Shown: positions 42,114 through 51,206 of the stretch, in pieces
Layout of the letters: every line of letters begins with the position of its first letter
How positions within the stretch are numbered: the first letter of the stretch is position 1
Assembly (NCBI GenBank): GCA_022181065.1
Contig: BQMY01000100.1
Coordinates: 1 to 51,409 of the forward strand
From: Melioribacteraceae bacterium
Lineage (GTDB): Bacteria; Bacteroidota; Ignavibacteria; Ignavibacteriales; Melioribacteraceae
Reading direction: 5' to 3'
Length of the DNA stretch: 51,409 nt
Program-made: the position numbers and the translations under genes
Notes under the pieces: model-generated
Database searches by the model: none
What the model was told of the DNA's origin: nothing
Seen by the model: the letters and a program-made list of their open reading frames with translations, nothing else

Positions 42114-43196
42114 CTAATTTTTAGATTTAAATTCTTTCATGAATTCTACCAGTGCCGCAACACCCTGTTTCGGGAACGCGTTATAAATTGACGCTCTGCA
42201 TCCGCCAACTGATCTGTGACCTTTCAATCCCGAGAACCCTTTTGCCGCTGCCTGAGCGATAAATGCTTTATCAAGTTCTTCATTTGGAAGTCTGAACGTT
42301 ACATTCATTAATGAACGGTCTTCTTTATTAGCAACAGTAGCGTTATAGAATCCGTCGCTATCATCCATGTAATCATAAAGGATTGCTGCTTTCTCTTCAT
42401 TCATTTTCTCCATCACATCAAGTCCGCCCAGATTTAGCAACCATTTGTAAACCAGACCCATGACATAAACAGAAAACGCCGGGGGAGTATTATACATCGA
42501 GTCTTTCTCAACATGTGTTTTGTAGTTAAGATAAGTATGGGTTGTATCAGGAATTCTTTCAAGTAATGATTTTTTAACAATTACAAGCGTACAACCAGCC
42601 GGACCCATATTTTTCTGAGCACCCGCGTAAATAAGACCATATTTATTAACATCAATAAACTTGTGAAGCATATCCGAAGATGTATCGCACACGAGCGGTA
42701 CGTTTCCAACTTCAGGTTCTGTTCTGAACTGTGTACCGAAGATGGTATTATTTGAAGTAAAGTGAACATAAGAAGCTTCAGGATCAAATTTATATTCCTT
42801 TGGAATAAAATTGAAGTTTTGTTCTTCACTTGTAGCGGCAATGTTTACAGTACCAACTCTTTTAGCTTCTTTAGCGGCTTTTTTAGCCCATGAACCTGTA
42901 ATGATATAGTCAGCTTTGTTTGCCGGAGCCATAATATTCATCGGCACCATAGAAAACTGGAGTGTCGCGCCACCCTGAAGAAACAGAACCGCGTAATCAT
43001 CACTGATGTTTAACAATTTTCTTAGATCGGCTTCAGCTTCAACAATAATTTTGTCATATGTTTTTGATCTGTGGCTCATTTCCAGAACTGACATTCCGGC
43101 GCCTTTGTAATTCATCAAATCTGTCTGTGCGTCTTTCAATACTTCTTCGGGCAGTACTGCCGGACCCGCACTGAAGTTATAAACCCTGTTTTCCAT
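42114..43196 (-). CDS. serC: Phosphoserine aminotransferase
   Basis: 360 aa from ATG 43196 (AGAAGG upstream; a TTG two codons earlier is less likely). VYNFSAGPAVLPEEVL start, GMSVLEMSHRSKTYD, AVLFLQGGATLQFSM, VCDTSSDMLHKFIDV (PLP-pyridine Asp), IYAGAQKNMGPAGCTLVIVK with the PLP Lys, THTYLNYKTH, and KGHRSVGGCRASIYNA near the end. It makes phosphoserine from 3-phosphohydroxypyruvate. Downstream of the DUF1015 gene with 65 nt between them. serA and serB are not in the window. Confidence 0.96.
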   Translation of the reverse strand: MENRVYNFSAGPAVLPEEVLKDAQTDLMNYKGAGMSVLEMSHRSKTYDKIIVEAEADLRKLLNISDDYAVLFLQGGATLQFSMVPMNIMAPANKADYIITGSWAKKAAKEAKRVGTVNIAATSEEQNFNFIPKEYKFDPEASYVHFTSNNTIFGTQFRTEPEVGNVPLVCDTSSDMLHKFIDVNKYGLIYAGAQKNMGPAGCTLVIVKKSLLERIPDTTHTYLNYKTHVEKDSMYNTPPAFSVYVMGLVYKWLLNLGGLDVMEKMNEEKAAILYDYMDDSDGFYNATVANKEDRSLMNVTFRLPNEELDKAFIAQAAAKGFSGLKGHRSVGGCRASIYNAFPKQGVAALVEFMKEFKSKN

Positions 43197-43261
43197 ATTC
43201 AATCATCCTTCTAATATTAAATAATTTTTCAGTTTACTTCTTTTACATTCGCAAAACCTGA

Positions 43262-44494
43262 TCAGATTTCGTGTACTACCAGTCCGTCTCTCAATTTTGG
43301 TTCAAACCAGGTTGATTTCGGAGGCATTATTTCACCGGCATCCGAAATATTTATTAAATCATCAACCGAGAGTGGATACATAGAAAACGCTACAGCTGCC
43401 TTTCCGGAATCTACCAACTTTTCAAGTTCCTGCGTACCTCTGATGCCACCAATAAAATCGACATTATTATCTGTGCGGGGATCCTCTATCCCAAATACAG
43501 GCTGGAGCAAATAGTTTTGTAAAATACTAACATCAAGGTTGTCACCAACGCTTTCACCCGGTTTTACACTACTGGTTGGTTTGAGTAAATACCATTGTTT
43601 CTCAAAATACATACAAATAGTTCTTCTTTCAGGAGGATTTGCGGAGACTGTTTCTTCTACACTGAAATTTTCTTTTACACGTTTAAAGAATAAATCCTTT
43701 GTCGCTCCCTGCAGCGAATAAACCACTCTGTTATAAGGCATTATTGCCAATTCTTCCGCAGGAAATAGAACCGCGAGGAAATAATTATATTCTTCTGTAC
43801 CATTATGCTCGGGATTATTATCCATTTTTACTTTCTGAGATCTTGCGGCACTTGCAGCGCGATGGTGCCCGTCAGCAATATACAAGTTTTTAACTTTTTC
43901 TATTTCAAACGCAACAATATCATTATAATCTTCAGGCATTACCCAAACAATATGTTTAACACCATCCGGAGCGGTAAAATCGTATTCCGGTTCTGCTTCC
44001 ATTGTTTTGTTCACAACTTCATTTACTTCTTTTACGCCTTTATAGGTCAAAAATACTGCGCCGGTCTGTGCTTCAGAAGTAACTATATGATTGGTTCTGT
44101 CATCTTCTTTAACTTTTCTGGTTTTTTCATGTTTAAGTATTACGTCACTATTATAATCCTCGACAGAAAATGTCGCTGCTATACCCACCTGTTCCTGTTC
44201 GCCCATAACAAGCTTATAAACATAAAAGTGCGGCGTTTCATCCTGGTTAAGCGGGGCTTCATTTTTTAGTCTGATATAATTTTCTTTCGCCTTCTTATAT
44301 ACTTCCGGAGAATATGGATCGATACCGGAATCAAGTTCAACCTCGGAGCGGGTAATTCTTAAAAAGCTGAGGGGCGTATTTTTTGCGAGTTCTGCTGCTT
44401 CTTCTCTGTTAACAACATCGTACGGTACACTTGCAACTAAATGAGCAACATCTTTTGAGGGTCTAATTGCCTTGAAAGGTCTTATTACCGCCAT
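43262..44494 (-). CDS. DUF1015 family protein
   Basis: 410 aa. IRPFKAIRPSKDVAHLVASVPYDVVNREEA, TPLSFLRITRSEVEL, KHEKTRKVKEDDRTNHIVTSEAQTGAVFLTY, NLYIADGHHRAASAARSQK and LPYNR-type IMPYNRVVYSL match DUF1015. DGHHR is a conserved, possibly metal- or nucleotide-binding, motif of the family. The function is not established; the gene is often beside serC/serA as here, so a role linked to serine or phosphoserine metabolism is suspected. RBS GGAGAT before ATG. Confidence 0.9.
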   Translation of the reverse strand: MAVIRPFKAIRPSKDVAHLVASVPYDVVNREEAAELAKNTPLSFLRITRSEVELDSGIDPYSPEVYKKAKENYIRLKNEAPLNQDETPHFYVYKLVMGEQEQVGIAATFSVEDYNSDVILKHEKTRKVKEDDRTNHIVTSEAQTGAVFLTYKGVKEVNEVVNKTMEAEPEYDFTAPDGVKHIVWVMPEDYNDIVAFEIEKVKNLYIADGHHRAASAARSQKVKMDNNPEHNGTEEYNYFLAVLFPAEELAIMPYNRVVYSLQGATKDLFFKRVKENFSVEETVSANPPERRTICMYFEKQWYLLKPTSSVKPGESVGDNLDVSILQNYLLQPVFGIEDPRTDNNVDFIGGIRGTQELEKLVDSGKAAVAFSMYPLSVDDLINISDAGEIMPPKSTWFEPKLRDGLVVHEI

Positions 44495-44779
44495 AATATC
44501 TCCTTTTTATCTTTTATATTAAACTCGTTAGCAACAGAATAATTATTCCAATTTATTTAAGTATTATCTTTACAAAATACCTAAAAACTTACTTACTAAA
44601 AATATATATTATTTTGTAAAAATCATCCGGTACTGCAATAATTAAGGCTACATACAGAATAGATATTAAATATTCGTAATACTTAATTTATTTAGTCATA
44701 AAAGCTTATTTTCATTAATTATTTTACAATTATTAAATTAGACTAACAGTTTATTTATTCTCATTCAAAACAGAACAAT

Positions 44780-46348
44780 ATGAAAAAATTATTCATTTCC
44801 TTCATTTTATTGATTTTGGTTACAATAATCACTCCGGCCCAGAGTAAAGTATTAACCATAAACTCCAGTACCGGTTCGCGGAAAGTCTCTGCTTATGAGA
44901 AAAAAAATGTACTTTTTGTGTCATCGGAGCAACTTGCGAAAGCTCTTGGAGGAGCAACATATTATAATAGTGAGGCAGCCAAACTGGAAATGAAATTCCC
45001 CGAGTGGCGTGTAAAATATACCGGCAGAAACCAATTTGTGATTCTTTCTCCCCGTTTCGGCACAAATCGCGAGATCGTTCAGTTACCAATTTCAACGCTA
45101 ATGGCAGGAAAAGATATATATATTCCGCTAAAATATTGTATTCCCCACCTTCAAAAAGCAATCGGAAAAAGGATGGTGCTCGATGAGGAATCCGCAAAGC
45201 TCAGTTTTGATGGCGCGCTAGAATCACCCCATCCTATAGTTAGAAGGAATGAAGGGAATGCAAGATTTGATATATCCGGATTATCCATCTCGGAAAAATT
45301 GAATGGAACACTTATCTCACTAAAAGCCAAAAAGAATCTTGGCAAAATACATTTCTCAATCAAAGATAACACCGGCTACCTCTTTTTATACGGTCTTACT
45401 GTTGACCCATCACTCACCTCAGGTGTTAAACCGACCGGTGTTGTGAAGGATATCCGGCAGAAAAAAGTGGGCGCCAACACCCAGATAGAATTTCCCATTA
45501 AGGGGGATTATAAAGATTACGACGCTTTTCAGGATCTGACTTCATATGACATTTACATCACAATAAGGAAAGAACTTGACGAGGATAAAAAAGAAGAGAT
45601 CAAGTTCGACAGGGAAAAATGGGATTTTGACGTTATAGTACTTGATGCCGGGCATGGTGGCAAGGATGCGGGCGCGATCGGCATTACCGGTACCCGCGAA
45701 AAGGATATTAACCTGGCGGTTACTTTGGAACTAGGTAAACTTATCGAACAAAAAATGGATAGCGTTAAAGTGGTTTATACCAGGAAAACAGACAAATTTG
45801 TAGAACTGCATGAACGTGGAAAAATCGCGAATAAAAATAATGGCAAATTATTCATTTCTATTCATTGCAATTCGATCGGGGGTAAGAACCACTCAACCCG
45901 TGGTTTTGAAGTATATCTTCTGCGCCCCGGAAGAACGGAGGAGGCAATCGCGATAGCGGAATTTGAAAACAGTGTGATCAAGTATGAAGAAAATCCGGAT
46001 ATATACAAACAACTTGACGATGAAAATTTCATCCTCGTCAGTATGGCACATTCATCATATATGCGTTACTCTGAAAAGTTCTCCGAATACCTTAATAATC
46101 ACTGGATCGAGCATGTTGATATCCCATCGCGAGGTGTGAAGCAGGCAGGTTTTTATGTGCTTGTGGGTGCTTCAATGCCCGGAGTATTGGTTGAAAACGG
46201 ATTTCTCTCAAATAAAGGGGATGAACGATACCTCAAATCAAAAAAAGGACAAAGAGAAATCGCGCTCGCAATCTTCAAAGCAATAGAAAAATATAAAGAA
46301 TACTACGAAAACTCGTTTGCGGATGGCTCAACTGTCTTATCGGATTGA
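44780..46348 (+). CDS. N-acetylmuramoyl-L-alanine amidase with N-terminal envelope-binding domains
   Basis: 522 aa. Signal peptide (~1-21, ...IITPAQSK). N-terminal region resembles a copper-amine-oxidase-N-type fold (~24-140: KNVLFVSSEQLAKALGGATYYN ... KDIYIPLKYCIPHLQKAI) then an AMIN-like beta domain (~160-275). The Amidase_3 catalytic domain (~285-500) has DVIVLDAGHGGKDAGAIG, GTREKDINLAVTLELGKL, LFISIHCNSIGGK and GVLVENGFLSNKGDER with all zinc/catalytic residues. It splits septal or sidewall peptidoglycan in the periplasm. Divergent from DUF1015 over 285 nt of AT-rich DNA; followed by a cytochrome c gene after 68 nt. Confidence 0.93.
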   Translation: MKKLFISFILLILVTIITPAQSKVLTINSSTGSRKVSAYEKKNVLFVSSEQLAKALGGATYYNSEAAKLEMKFPEWRVKYTGRNQFVILSPRFGTNREIVQLPISTLMAGKDIYIPLKYCIPHLQKAIGKRMVLDEESAKLSFDGALESPHPIVRRNEGNARFDISGLSISEKLNGTLISLKAKKNLGKIHFSIKDNTGYLFLYGLTVDPSLTSGVKPTGVVKDIRQKKVGANTQIEFPIKGDYKDYDAFQDLTSYDIYITIRKELDEDKKEEIKFDREKWDFDVIVLDAGHGGKDAGAIGITGTREKDINLAVTLELGKLIEQKMDSVKVVYTRKTDKFVELHERGKIANKNNGKLFISIHCNSIGGKNHSTRGFEVYLLRPGRTEEAIAIAEFENSVIKYEENPDIYKQLDDENFILVSMAHSSYMRYSEKFSEYLNNHWIEHVDIPSRGVKQAGFYVLVGASMPGVLVENGFLSNKGDERYLKSKKGQREIALAIFKAIEKYKEYYENSFADGSTVLSD

Positions 46349-46416
46349 AATTATATAAAAATAAGATTAAGTTTCTTTTTCTTATTTGCTTTATCACGTA
46401 AAACAAAGGAAACCTT

Positions 46417-46830
46417 ATGACAAATGCTCAAAAATGGGTAGCAGTTTTTCTGGTACTATTTGTTGGTCTCTACTTCCTCTCGATGGTTACAGGAACATTC
46501 GAAGAAGAACCGGAAGATCTGTCTGCTTATGCTGATTCGACTCCTCCAACAGAAGTATCAGGTGCCGAAATGGTAAAAAATATTGGATGTATTTCCTGTC
46601 ATGGTGCTGATCTGAATGGAACCAAACTCGCGCCGGCTATTTCAGGTCTTTCTGAATACTGGACTAGAGATGAACTAATAAATTATCTTAGAAATCCGTC
46701 AGAATATGATGGTGGTGAAAGATTTGATGATTACAGAGCAAAATATCCAAATATTGTTATGCCCTCTTATGGAAATTACTCTGTTCAGGATTTGGGAAAA
46801 ATCGCTGATTATTTATTATCAAAAGAATAG
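46417..46830 (+). CDS. Membrane-anchored monoheme cytochrome c
   Basis: 137 aa. An uncleaved N-terminal TM (WVAVFLVLFVGLYFLSMVTG), acidic linker, then a single CxxCH (NIGCISCHGADLNG) and a Met ligand in the IVMPSYGNYS loop, followed by a helix SVQDLGKIADYLLSKE, i.e. class I cytochrome c. RBS AAAGGAAA. It could carry electrons between the multiheme complex encoded after it and a terminal enzyme. A strong hairpin overlaps the stop codon. Confidence 0.9.
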   Translation: MTNAQKWVAVFLVLFVGLYFLSMVTGTFEEEPEDLSAYADSTPPTEVSGAEMVKNIGCISCHGADLNGTKLAPAISGLSEYWTRDELINYLRNPSEYDGGERFDDYRAKYPNIVMPSYGNYSVQDLGKIADYLLSKE

Positions 46831-46866
46831 TTGGTCGCGGCGTTAGCCGCTTCCAACTTTCTTAAG
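46830..46866 (+). terminator. Terminator-like hairpin after the monoheme cytochrome gene
   Basis: GTTGG-TC-GCGGC-GTTA-GCCGC-TT-CCAAC, two stem blocks separated by a 2x2 internal loop, followed by tttctt. It starts at the last base of the stop codon. Confidence 0.6.
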
Positions 46867-47295
46867 AAGTTTTCCCCCGGTTTACTCTCCAGCTACCCGG
46901 TATCACCTTTTGCCCTGCAAGTTACTATCTTGGTTACCTCTAAAAAAAACTGTTGCCCTCTTCCTTTAACTTACATATCAATATTAACTAATGATTTTCC
47001 ATTTGTAAATAGTGATTAATCACTATTTTTTGATAAAAAATACCTTTTTTACCAATTAATTAGTTAGTGAATTTTAAAAAGAGGCATTTTTTTGACTTTC
47101 GATTCATACTTTTTAAACAAAAAAAAACATTTTACAATCAAAAAAGATTTTTACACTTTATGTCTTAGATAAAAAAACTTGCTTATCCTTATTTTAACTT
47201 TTATTTTAGAGTGTAAAATAATTTGTAAGTCTTCGATAATAGTATATAGATTTTTCAAAAATATATTTTTGTACAGATTAAAAGGTATAAAGGTC
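46867..47295. other. 429-nt AT-rich leader of the multiheme cytochrome genes
   Basis: It has no gene. It contains a perfect 22-nt palindrome (47007-47028) and long A/T tracts. The open frame that continues into the next gene from 47179 is AT-rich leader, not signal peptide. Confidence 0.55.
47007..47028. promoter_or_regulatory. Perfect 22-nt palindrome (candidate operator)
   Basis: AAATAGTGAT-TA-ATCACTATTT is fully symmetric, 268 nt before the heptaheme cytochrome start. It is followed by T3, so a terminator reading is also possible. It is not an FNR or CRP box: the half-site spacing is too short. Confidence 0.45.
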
Positions 47296-48843
47296 ATGAA
47301 ATCGTTTTATTGGGTATTATTGTTATTGCTTCTCCCCATTCTCCTGCCCGCTCAGGATTTTGAAGTTGACGATAACGAATATTGCTTTCGCTGTCACAGC
47401 ATGGAAACACTTAGCTATACCGACCGCGAAACCGGTCTTATTAAAAACCTCGCGGTACTTCCACACGAGTTCGACAGCTCAAATCACGCCGGGTTCTATT
47501 GCGTCGATTGCCATGATGAGGAACTTGTCGCATTTCCACATCCCGAAGAATTAAAAGATGAGGAAATTGCCTGCACAGATTGTCACAGCGACGATCCCGA
47601 TAGTGAATTGCCTCAGTTCGAAACTATTGAATCTTCTTTTGAAGAGAGTGTTCACTTCCAGGCCACCGATGGCGAATTTACATGCTTCCACTGTCATGAC
47701 GCACACACATTTAAAATTACCGCCAGACTTAATGAGAGCATTAAGGAAACTGTTCACTATGACAATCAGATATGCTTTGACTGTCACGGGAATACAGAAA
47801 AGATAGCCGGATATACCGAACGGGTCTTCCCGTCACTCGAGGCAACACACAAATGGCTCCCTCATCAGAACCTTCACTGGGAAAATGTAAGATGTATCGA
47901 TTGCCATACCGACCCCGATCAGCCGGGTGTATCGCATCTGATTCTGCCAAAATCCGAGGCAGTTCAAAACTGCGTTGAATGCCACAGTACTGATAGCCGA
48001 TTAACTCAGACCCTGTACAAATTTAAAATCCAGGAAAAACGCTCTAAACAAGGTTTTTTTAATAGTGTTGTACTTAACGAATCGTATGTAATAGGAGCTA
48101 CCCGAAACGTTTACCTGAACTGGCTTAGTTTTATAATTTTCGGCGCAATGATTCTTGCTCTTACGGTTCATGGTGGACTTTATCTAAAAGCTTATAAGAA
48201 AAAAGAACTTCATCCCGCAGATAAGAAAGAGTATTTTTACCCGCTATGGTTGAGGTTCTGGCACTGGCTCAACGCCCTGCTTTTTGTTGCCCTTATTATT
48301 TCCGGTATTACTATGCAGTACGCTTCAGCAGATAATATTCTTATGAGTTTTAATACTGCCACATCGCTGCATAATGTTTCCGGTATTATACTTACATTAA
48401 ATTACCTTCTCTTTTTCCTCGGAAATATTTTTACAGGTAACTACAAACAGTATGTACCGGTAATAAAAGGATTAATTGAGCGCCTTTTCAAACAGGGACG
48501 CTTTTATATGTATGGAATCTTTAAAAATGAACCGCATCCTTACGAATCGACTAAAGAGACTAAATTTAATCCTTTGCAGCAGCTAACTTACCTTAAAATC
48601 ATGTATGTAATGCTGCCGATAATAATTATTACAGGATGGGCGCTACTCTTCCCCGAAACTATTGTTGAAGACGTTTTTGGAATGAGCGGACTCTTCCTTA
48701 CAGCTATGCTGCATACAATAACCGGGTTTATTCTATCATTATTTATGTTTGGTCATATTTACCTTGCTCTTACAGGACATACTCTTACCAGTAACCTCAA
48801 AGCAATGGTCAGCGGCTGGCATGAAGTACATAAAGAACACTAA
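47296..48843 (+). CDS. Heptaheme cytochrome c fused to a cytochrome b membrane domain (CbcL-like architecture)
   Basis: 515 aa from ATG 47296, which follows AAAGG; residues before it in the open frame lack coding character. Signal peptide (KSFYWVLLLLLLPILLPAQD), then seven CxxCH sites: CFRCH, CVDCH, CTDCH, CFHCH, CFDCH, CIDCH and CVECH (~30-235). The C-terminal ~240 residues have four TM helices with histidines (WLRFWHWLNALLFVALIISG, TSLHNVSGIILTLNYLLFF, AMLHTITGFILSLFMFGHIY), the pattern of HydC/FdnI-type diheme b subunits. Geobacter CbcL has the same c-plus-b layout and passes electrons from menaquinol to periplasmic cytochromes. Upstream of the octaheme gene by 24 nt, so they probably form one complex. 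Confidence 0.9.
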   Translation: MKSFYWVLLLLLLPILLPAQDFEVDDNEYCFRCHSMETLSYTDRETGLIKNLAVLPHEFDSSNHAGFYCVDCHDEELVAFPHPEELKDEEIACTDCHSDDPDSELPQFETIESSFEESVHFQATDGEFTCFHCHDAHTFKITARLNESIKETVHYDNQICFDCHGNTEKIAGYTERVFPSLEATHKWLPHQNLHWENVRCIDCHTDPDQPGVSHLILPKSEAVQNCVECHSTDSRLTQTLYKFKIQEKRSKQGFFNSVVLNESYVIGATRNVYLNWLSFIIFGAMILALTVHGGLYLKAYKKKELHPADKKEYFYPLWLRFWHWLNALLFVALIISGITMQYASADNILMSFNTATSLHNVSGIILTLNYLLFFLGNIFTGNYKQYVPVIKGLIERLFKQGRFYMYGIFKNEPHPYESTKETKFNPLQQLTYLKIMYVMLPIIIITGWALLFPETIVEDVFGMSGLFLTAMLHTITGFILSLFMFGHIYLALTGHTLTSNLKAMVSGWHEVHKEH

Positions 48844-48867
48844 TATTGATACTAAGGAATTGGAAAT

Positions 48868-51018
48868 ATGAGTACCTTAACAAAAACTAAAACTGGAAAA
48901 ACTATTACGGCTCTTGTTGTGCTTGTGATTTTTACCTGGGGATTTGTGGAGTTTCTTTATGCTCCGTTCTTCGAATGGTACACAGGTGTTGACAATGCCG
49001 TCCTTACATACGATACAAGCGTTAAACTGAATGAGAAAGAGTTCCATGAAACAGTAAATTCAATCCTCTATCAGGAAAAAATGGAACGCGCTAAAGAATT
49101 AACAGATGGAATTGAAGATGAATTTGTGAGAAACCAAAAAATTCAAATGATCCTCAATACTCCTTCTTTTAAGAAAGAAACTGAATTCAAGCATATCAAA
49201 TACTTCGAAAAAGCCGGAATCCGCCAATATAAAGGTCCGGAAACCTGTTTACAGTGCCACGAAACTATGAAAGTTAAACAAGCCGATGGTACTTATAAAG
49301 AAGTTGAAACTCTCGAAGATGTTGTAAATACAGTTCACTATCAGTTCCATTCTACACTCGGAGGATTTACGACATACGGCTACGACGGTCGTCAGGTTAA
49401 TACTGACGGAAGACCAATTCCCGTAGGTAAAATTGACCGCGCTTGCGGTATTCCCGGAAGTTTCTCATGGACAGGATGGGCTGCGCTCGTTGAGACAAAA
49501 CCTGAACATGCTCATGGCGAAATTGTAATGAGAAGTGAAGGCTGCGGTCAATGTCATATCGGTGGTAATTATCATCCGGCTACTGAAAAAATGATGCCTA
49601 TCGGTGATGTCGCGGATGCCGCAAAAGATGGTATCGACTGTCTGATATGCCACTCACAGCAATACGATCTAAATTATAAATATGTTATCGAGGACGAGGT
49701 TGGTACACGCTGGAATCAGGATCGCACTTTAAAAGCGGCTATGACTGTTACCAATCCTGCGAACAACAACTGTCTAAACTGTCATCAGCACAATATGGGC
49801 GGCGACGTTTATGAACATAATATTGCAGCCAAAAGTCTGGGTTATAAAAATCAGAGAATTTTGCATACAGGCGCTAAAAGAGCTAATCCTTTCAGCCCTC
49901 AAAATGATGTCCACGCTGCGGCAGGTGTTCTCTGTACAGATTGCCATCAGCCTGAGGGGCATAAAATTCCTCGTGGTACCAAAGGTACAGACCTGGTGGC
50001 AAACGATCTGCCCGGTAAATCAGTTGAATGTGAAAACTGCCACACATCAGCACCTCATAACGAAAGCGATCTTGAAAAAGTCATGCTTAATGGTCATATT
50101 GATAAAATAGCGTGTGAAACCTGCCATATCAAAGATCTGCAAGATTACAATGTTGTGCTACGAGACTGGACAAATCCGGTTTGGAATGAAGAAGAAGGAC
50201 TCTACGAATTTACAGATATACTTCGTTCAGGTGATCCCGGTGTTGGATTCACCTTCCTGTGGTTTAATGGTAACGGGACCTTCCTTGCCAATGCCTTGGG
50301 TAATAACCCCAACGGTTCCGAGGATTATAATCCGCTAATGGAACAGATTGCCGGTATCGATGATGAGGAAACTATCGCGAAAATTCGTCAAAATATTAAA
50401 TCACTTCTTGCTGATCATGATATAGATATTGACGAATATATGGAAGGTTTTATCAATACTCTCTCTCAGATGTCACCGGAAATGCGCGAAAGGCGTATTG
50501 AAATGTTGGATAAAAATATCAAACCTTTGCAGAATCAGGGCAAGAGTAAACTTTATCCATTCAAATTATTTAACGCAAGAATGTATGAAGATATGACAAA
50601 TGAAGGCCCCTTCGGAGCAATGATACTACCATTTGATTATCCTACTTATTACGAAACCGGTAAACCGCTTGATGCTGTTAAAAAAGCTATCCAGCACCCG
50701 ATTGTAAAAAGAATGTATGAAACTCCTTTCAAAATGTACATGATGGATGAATTCATGAAATATTTTGGTGTAGGTGAATGGAAAACCGAATATCCAATCG
50801 ATGATGATGGTAACCTTCGTAATGTTGAAGCAAAATGGATGCGCCAGTATGGTACACTTATGGTAAACCATGGCATTACAAAAAAAGGAAGGCAGTGTAT
50901 TGATTGCCACTCGGAAGAAGGAATACTCAATTACGAAAAGCTCGGATACGATGAAGAAAGAGCTGAAATGCTGAGGAATCTTCCTGAAGCAGATTATTTT
51001 CTAAAAAATTATAAATAA
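48868..51018 (+). CDS. Membrane-anchored octaheme c-type cytochrome, tetrathionate-reductase-like
   Basis: 716 aa. N-terminal TM anchor (~10-35, ITALVVLVIFTWGFVEFLY), then eight CxxCH sites in order: CLQCH, CGQCH, CLICH, CLNCH, CTDCH, CENCH, CETCH and, near the C-terminus, CIDCH. The wide gap before heme 8 and the segment HAHGEIVMRSEGCGQCHIGGNYHP resemble the octaheme tetrathionate-reductase family, whose members reduce tetrathionate, nitrite or hydroxylamine; the substrate cannot be read from the sequence. Fed by the heptaheme/cytochrome b protein encoded 24 nt upstream. Ends at a clean terminator. Confidence 0.85.
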   Translation: MSTLTKTKTGKTITALVVLVIFTWGFVEFLYAPFFEWYTGVDNAVLTYDTSVKLNEKEFHETVNSILYQEKMERAKELTDGIEDEFVRNQKIQMILNTPSFKKETEFKHIKYFEKAGIRQYKGPETCLQCHETMKVKQADGTYKEVETLEDVVNTVHYQFHSTLGGFTTYGYDGRQVNTDGRPIPVGKIDRACGIPGSFSWTGWAALVETKPEHAHGEIVMRSEGCGQCHIGGNYHPATEKMMPIGDVADAAKDGIDCLICHSQQYDLNYKYVIEDEVGTRWNQDRTLKAAMTVTNPANNNCLNCHQHNMGGDVYEHNIAAKSLGYKNQRILHTGAKRANPFSPQNDVHAAAGVLCTDCHQPEGHKIPRGTKGTDLVANDLPGKSVECENCHTSAPHNESDLEKVMLNGHIDKIACETCHIKDLQDYNVVLRDWTNPVWNEEEGLYEFTDILRSGDPGVGFTFLWFNGNGTFLANALGNNPNGSEDYNPLMEQIAGIDDEETIAKIRQNIKSLLADHDIDIDEYMEGFINTLSQMSPEMRERRIEMLDKNIKPLQNQGKSKLYPFKLFNARMYEDMTNEGPFGAMILPFDYPTYYETGKPLDAVKKAIQHPIVKRMYETPFKMYMMDEFMKYFGVGEWKTEYPIDDDGNLRNVEAKWMRQYGTLMVNHGITKKGRQCIDCHSEEGILNYEKLGYDEERAEMLRNLPEADYFLKNYK

Positions 51019-51027
51019 ATTCTTTTC

Positions 51028-51053
51028 AAGGGGTCGCACGACCCCTTTTTTTT
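51028..51053 (+). terminator. Rho-independent terminator of the octaheme cytochrome gene
   Basis: AAGGGGTCG-CA-CGACCCCTT stem followed by eight T (51046-51053), 9 nt after the stop codon. Confidence 0.93.
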
Positions 51054-51126
51054 ATACCAGATAAATAGTTATGAAACTTTCCAGGCAAACCATTTTAAGG
51101 AAACAATCTGAAATATTTTTTGCTTT

Positions 51127-51153
51127 GTCATACTCGCGAAAGCGGGTATCCAG
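51127..51153. repeat. Repeat C copy 3 (inverted): GTCAT-ACTCGC-GAAA-GCGGGT-ATCCAG
   Basis: Inverted orientation relative to copy 1. ATACTCGC pairs with GCGGGTAT apart from one C/A mismatch, GAAA loop; edges GTC and CCAG match the other copies. Confidence 0.75.
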
Positions 51154-51206
51154 TTTTTAAACCCTCGCAACATCTTAAAGATTACTACAATTCCATATAA
51201 TCTGAC

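Noticed and set aside
46870-46960. Possible c-di-GMP (GEMM-like) riboswitch on the minus strand (GCAGGGCAAA)
   Set aside because: Only a short match to the consensus start; the rest of the fold is missing and no minus-strand gene lies downstream.
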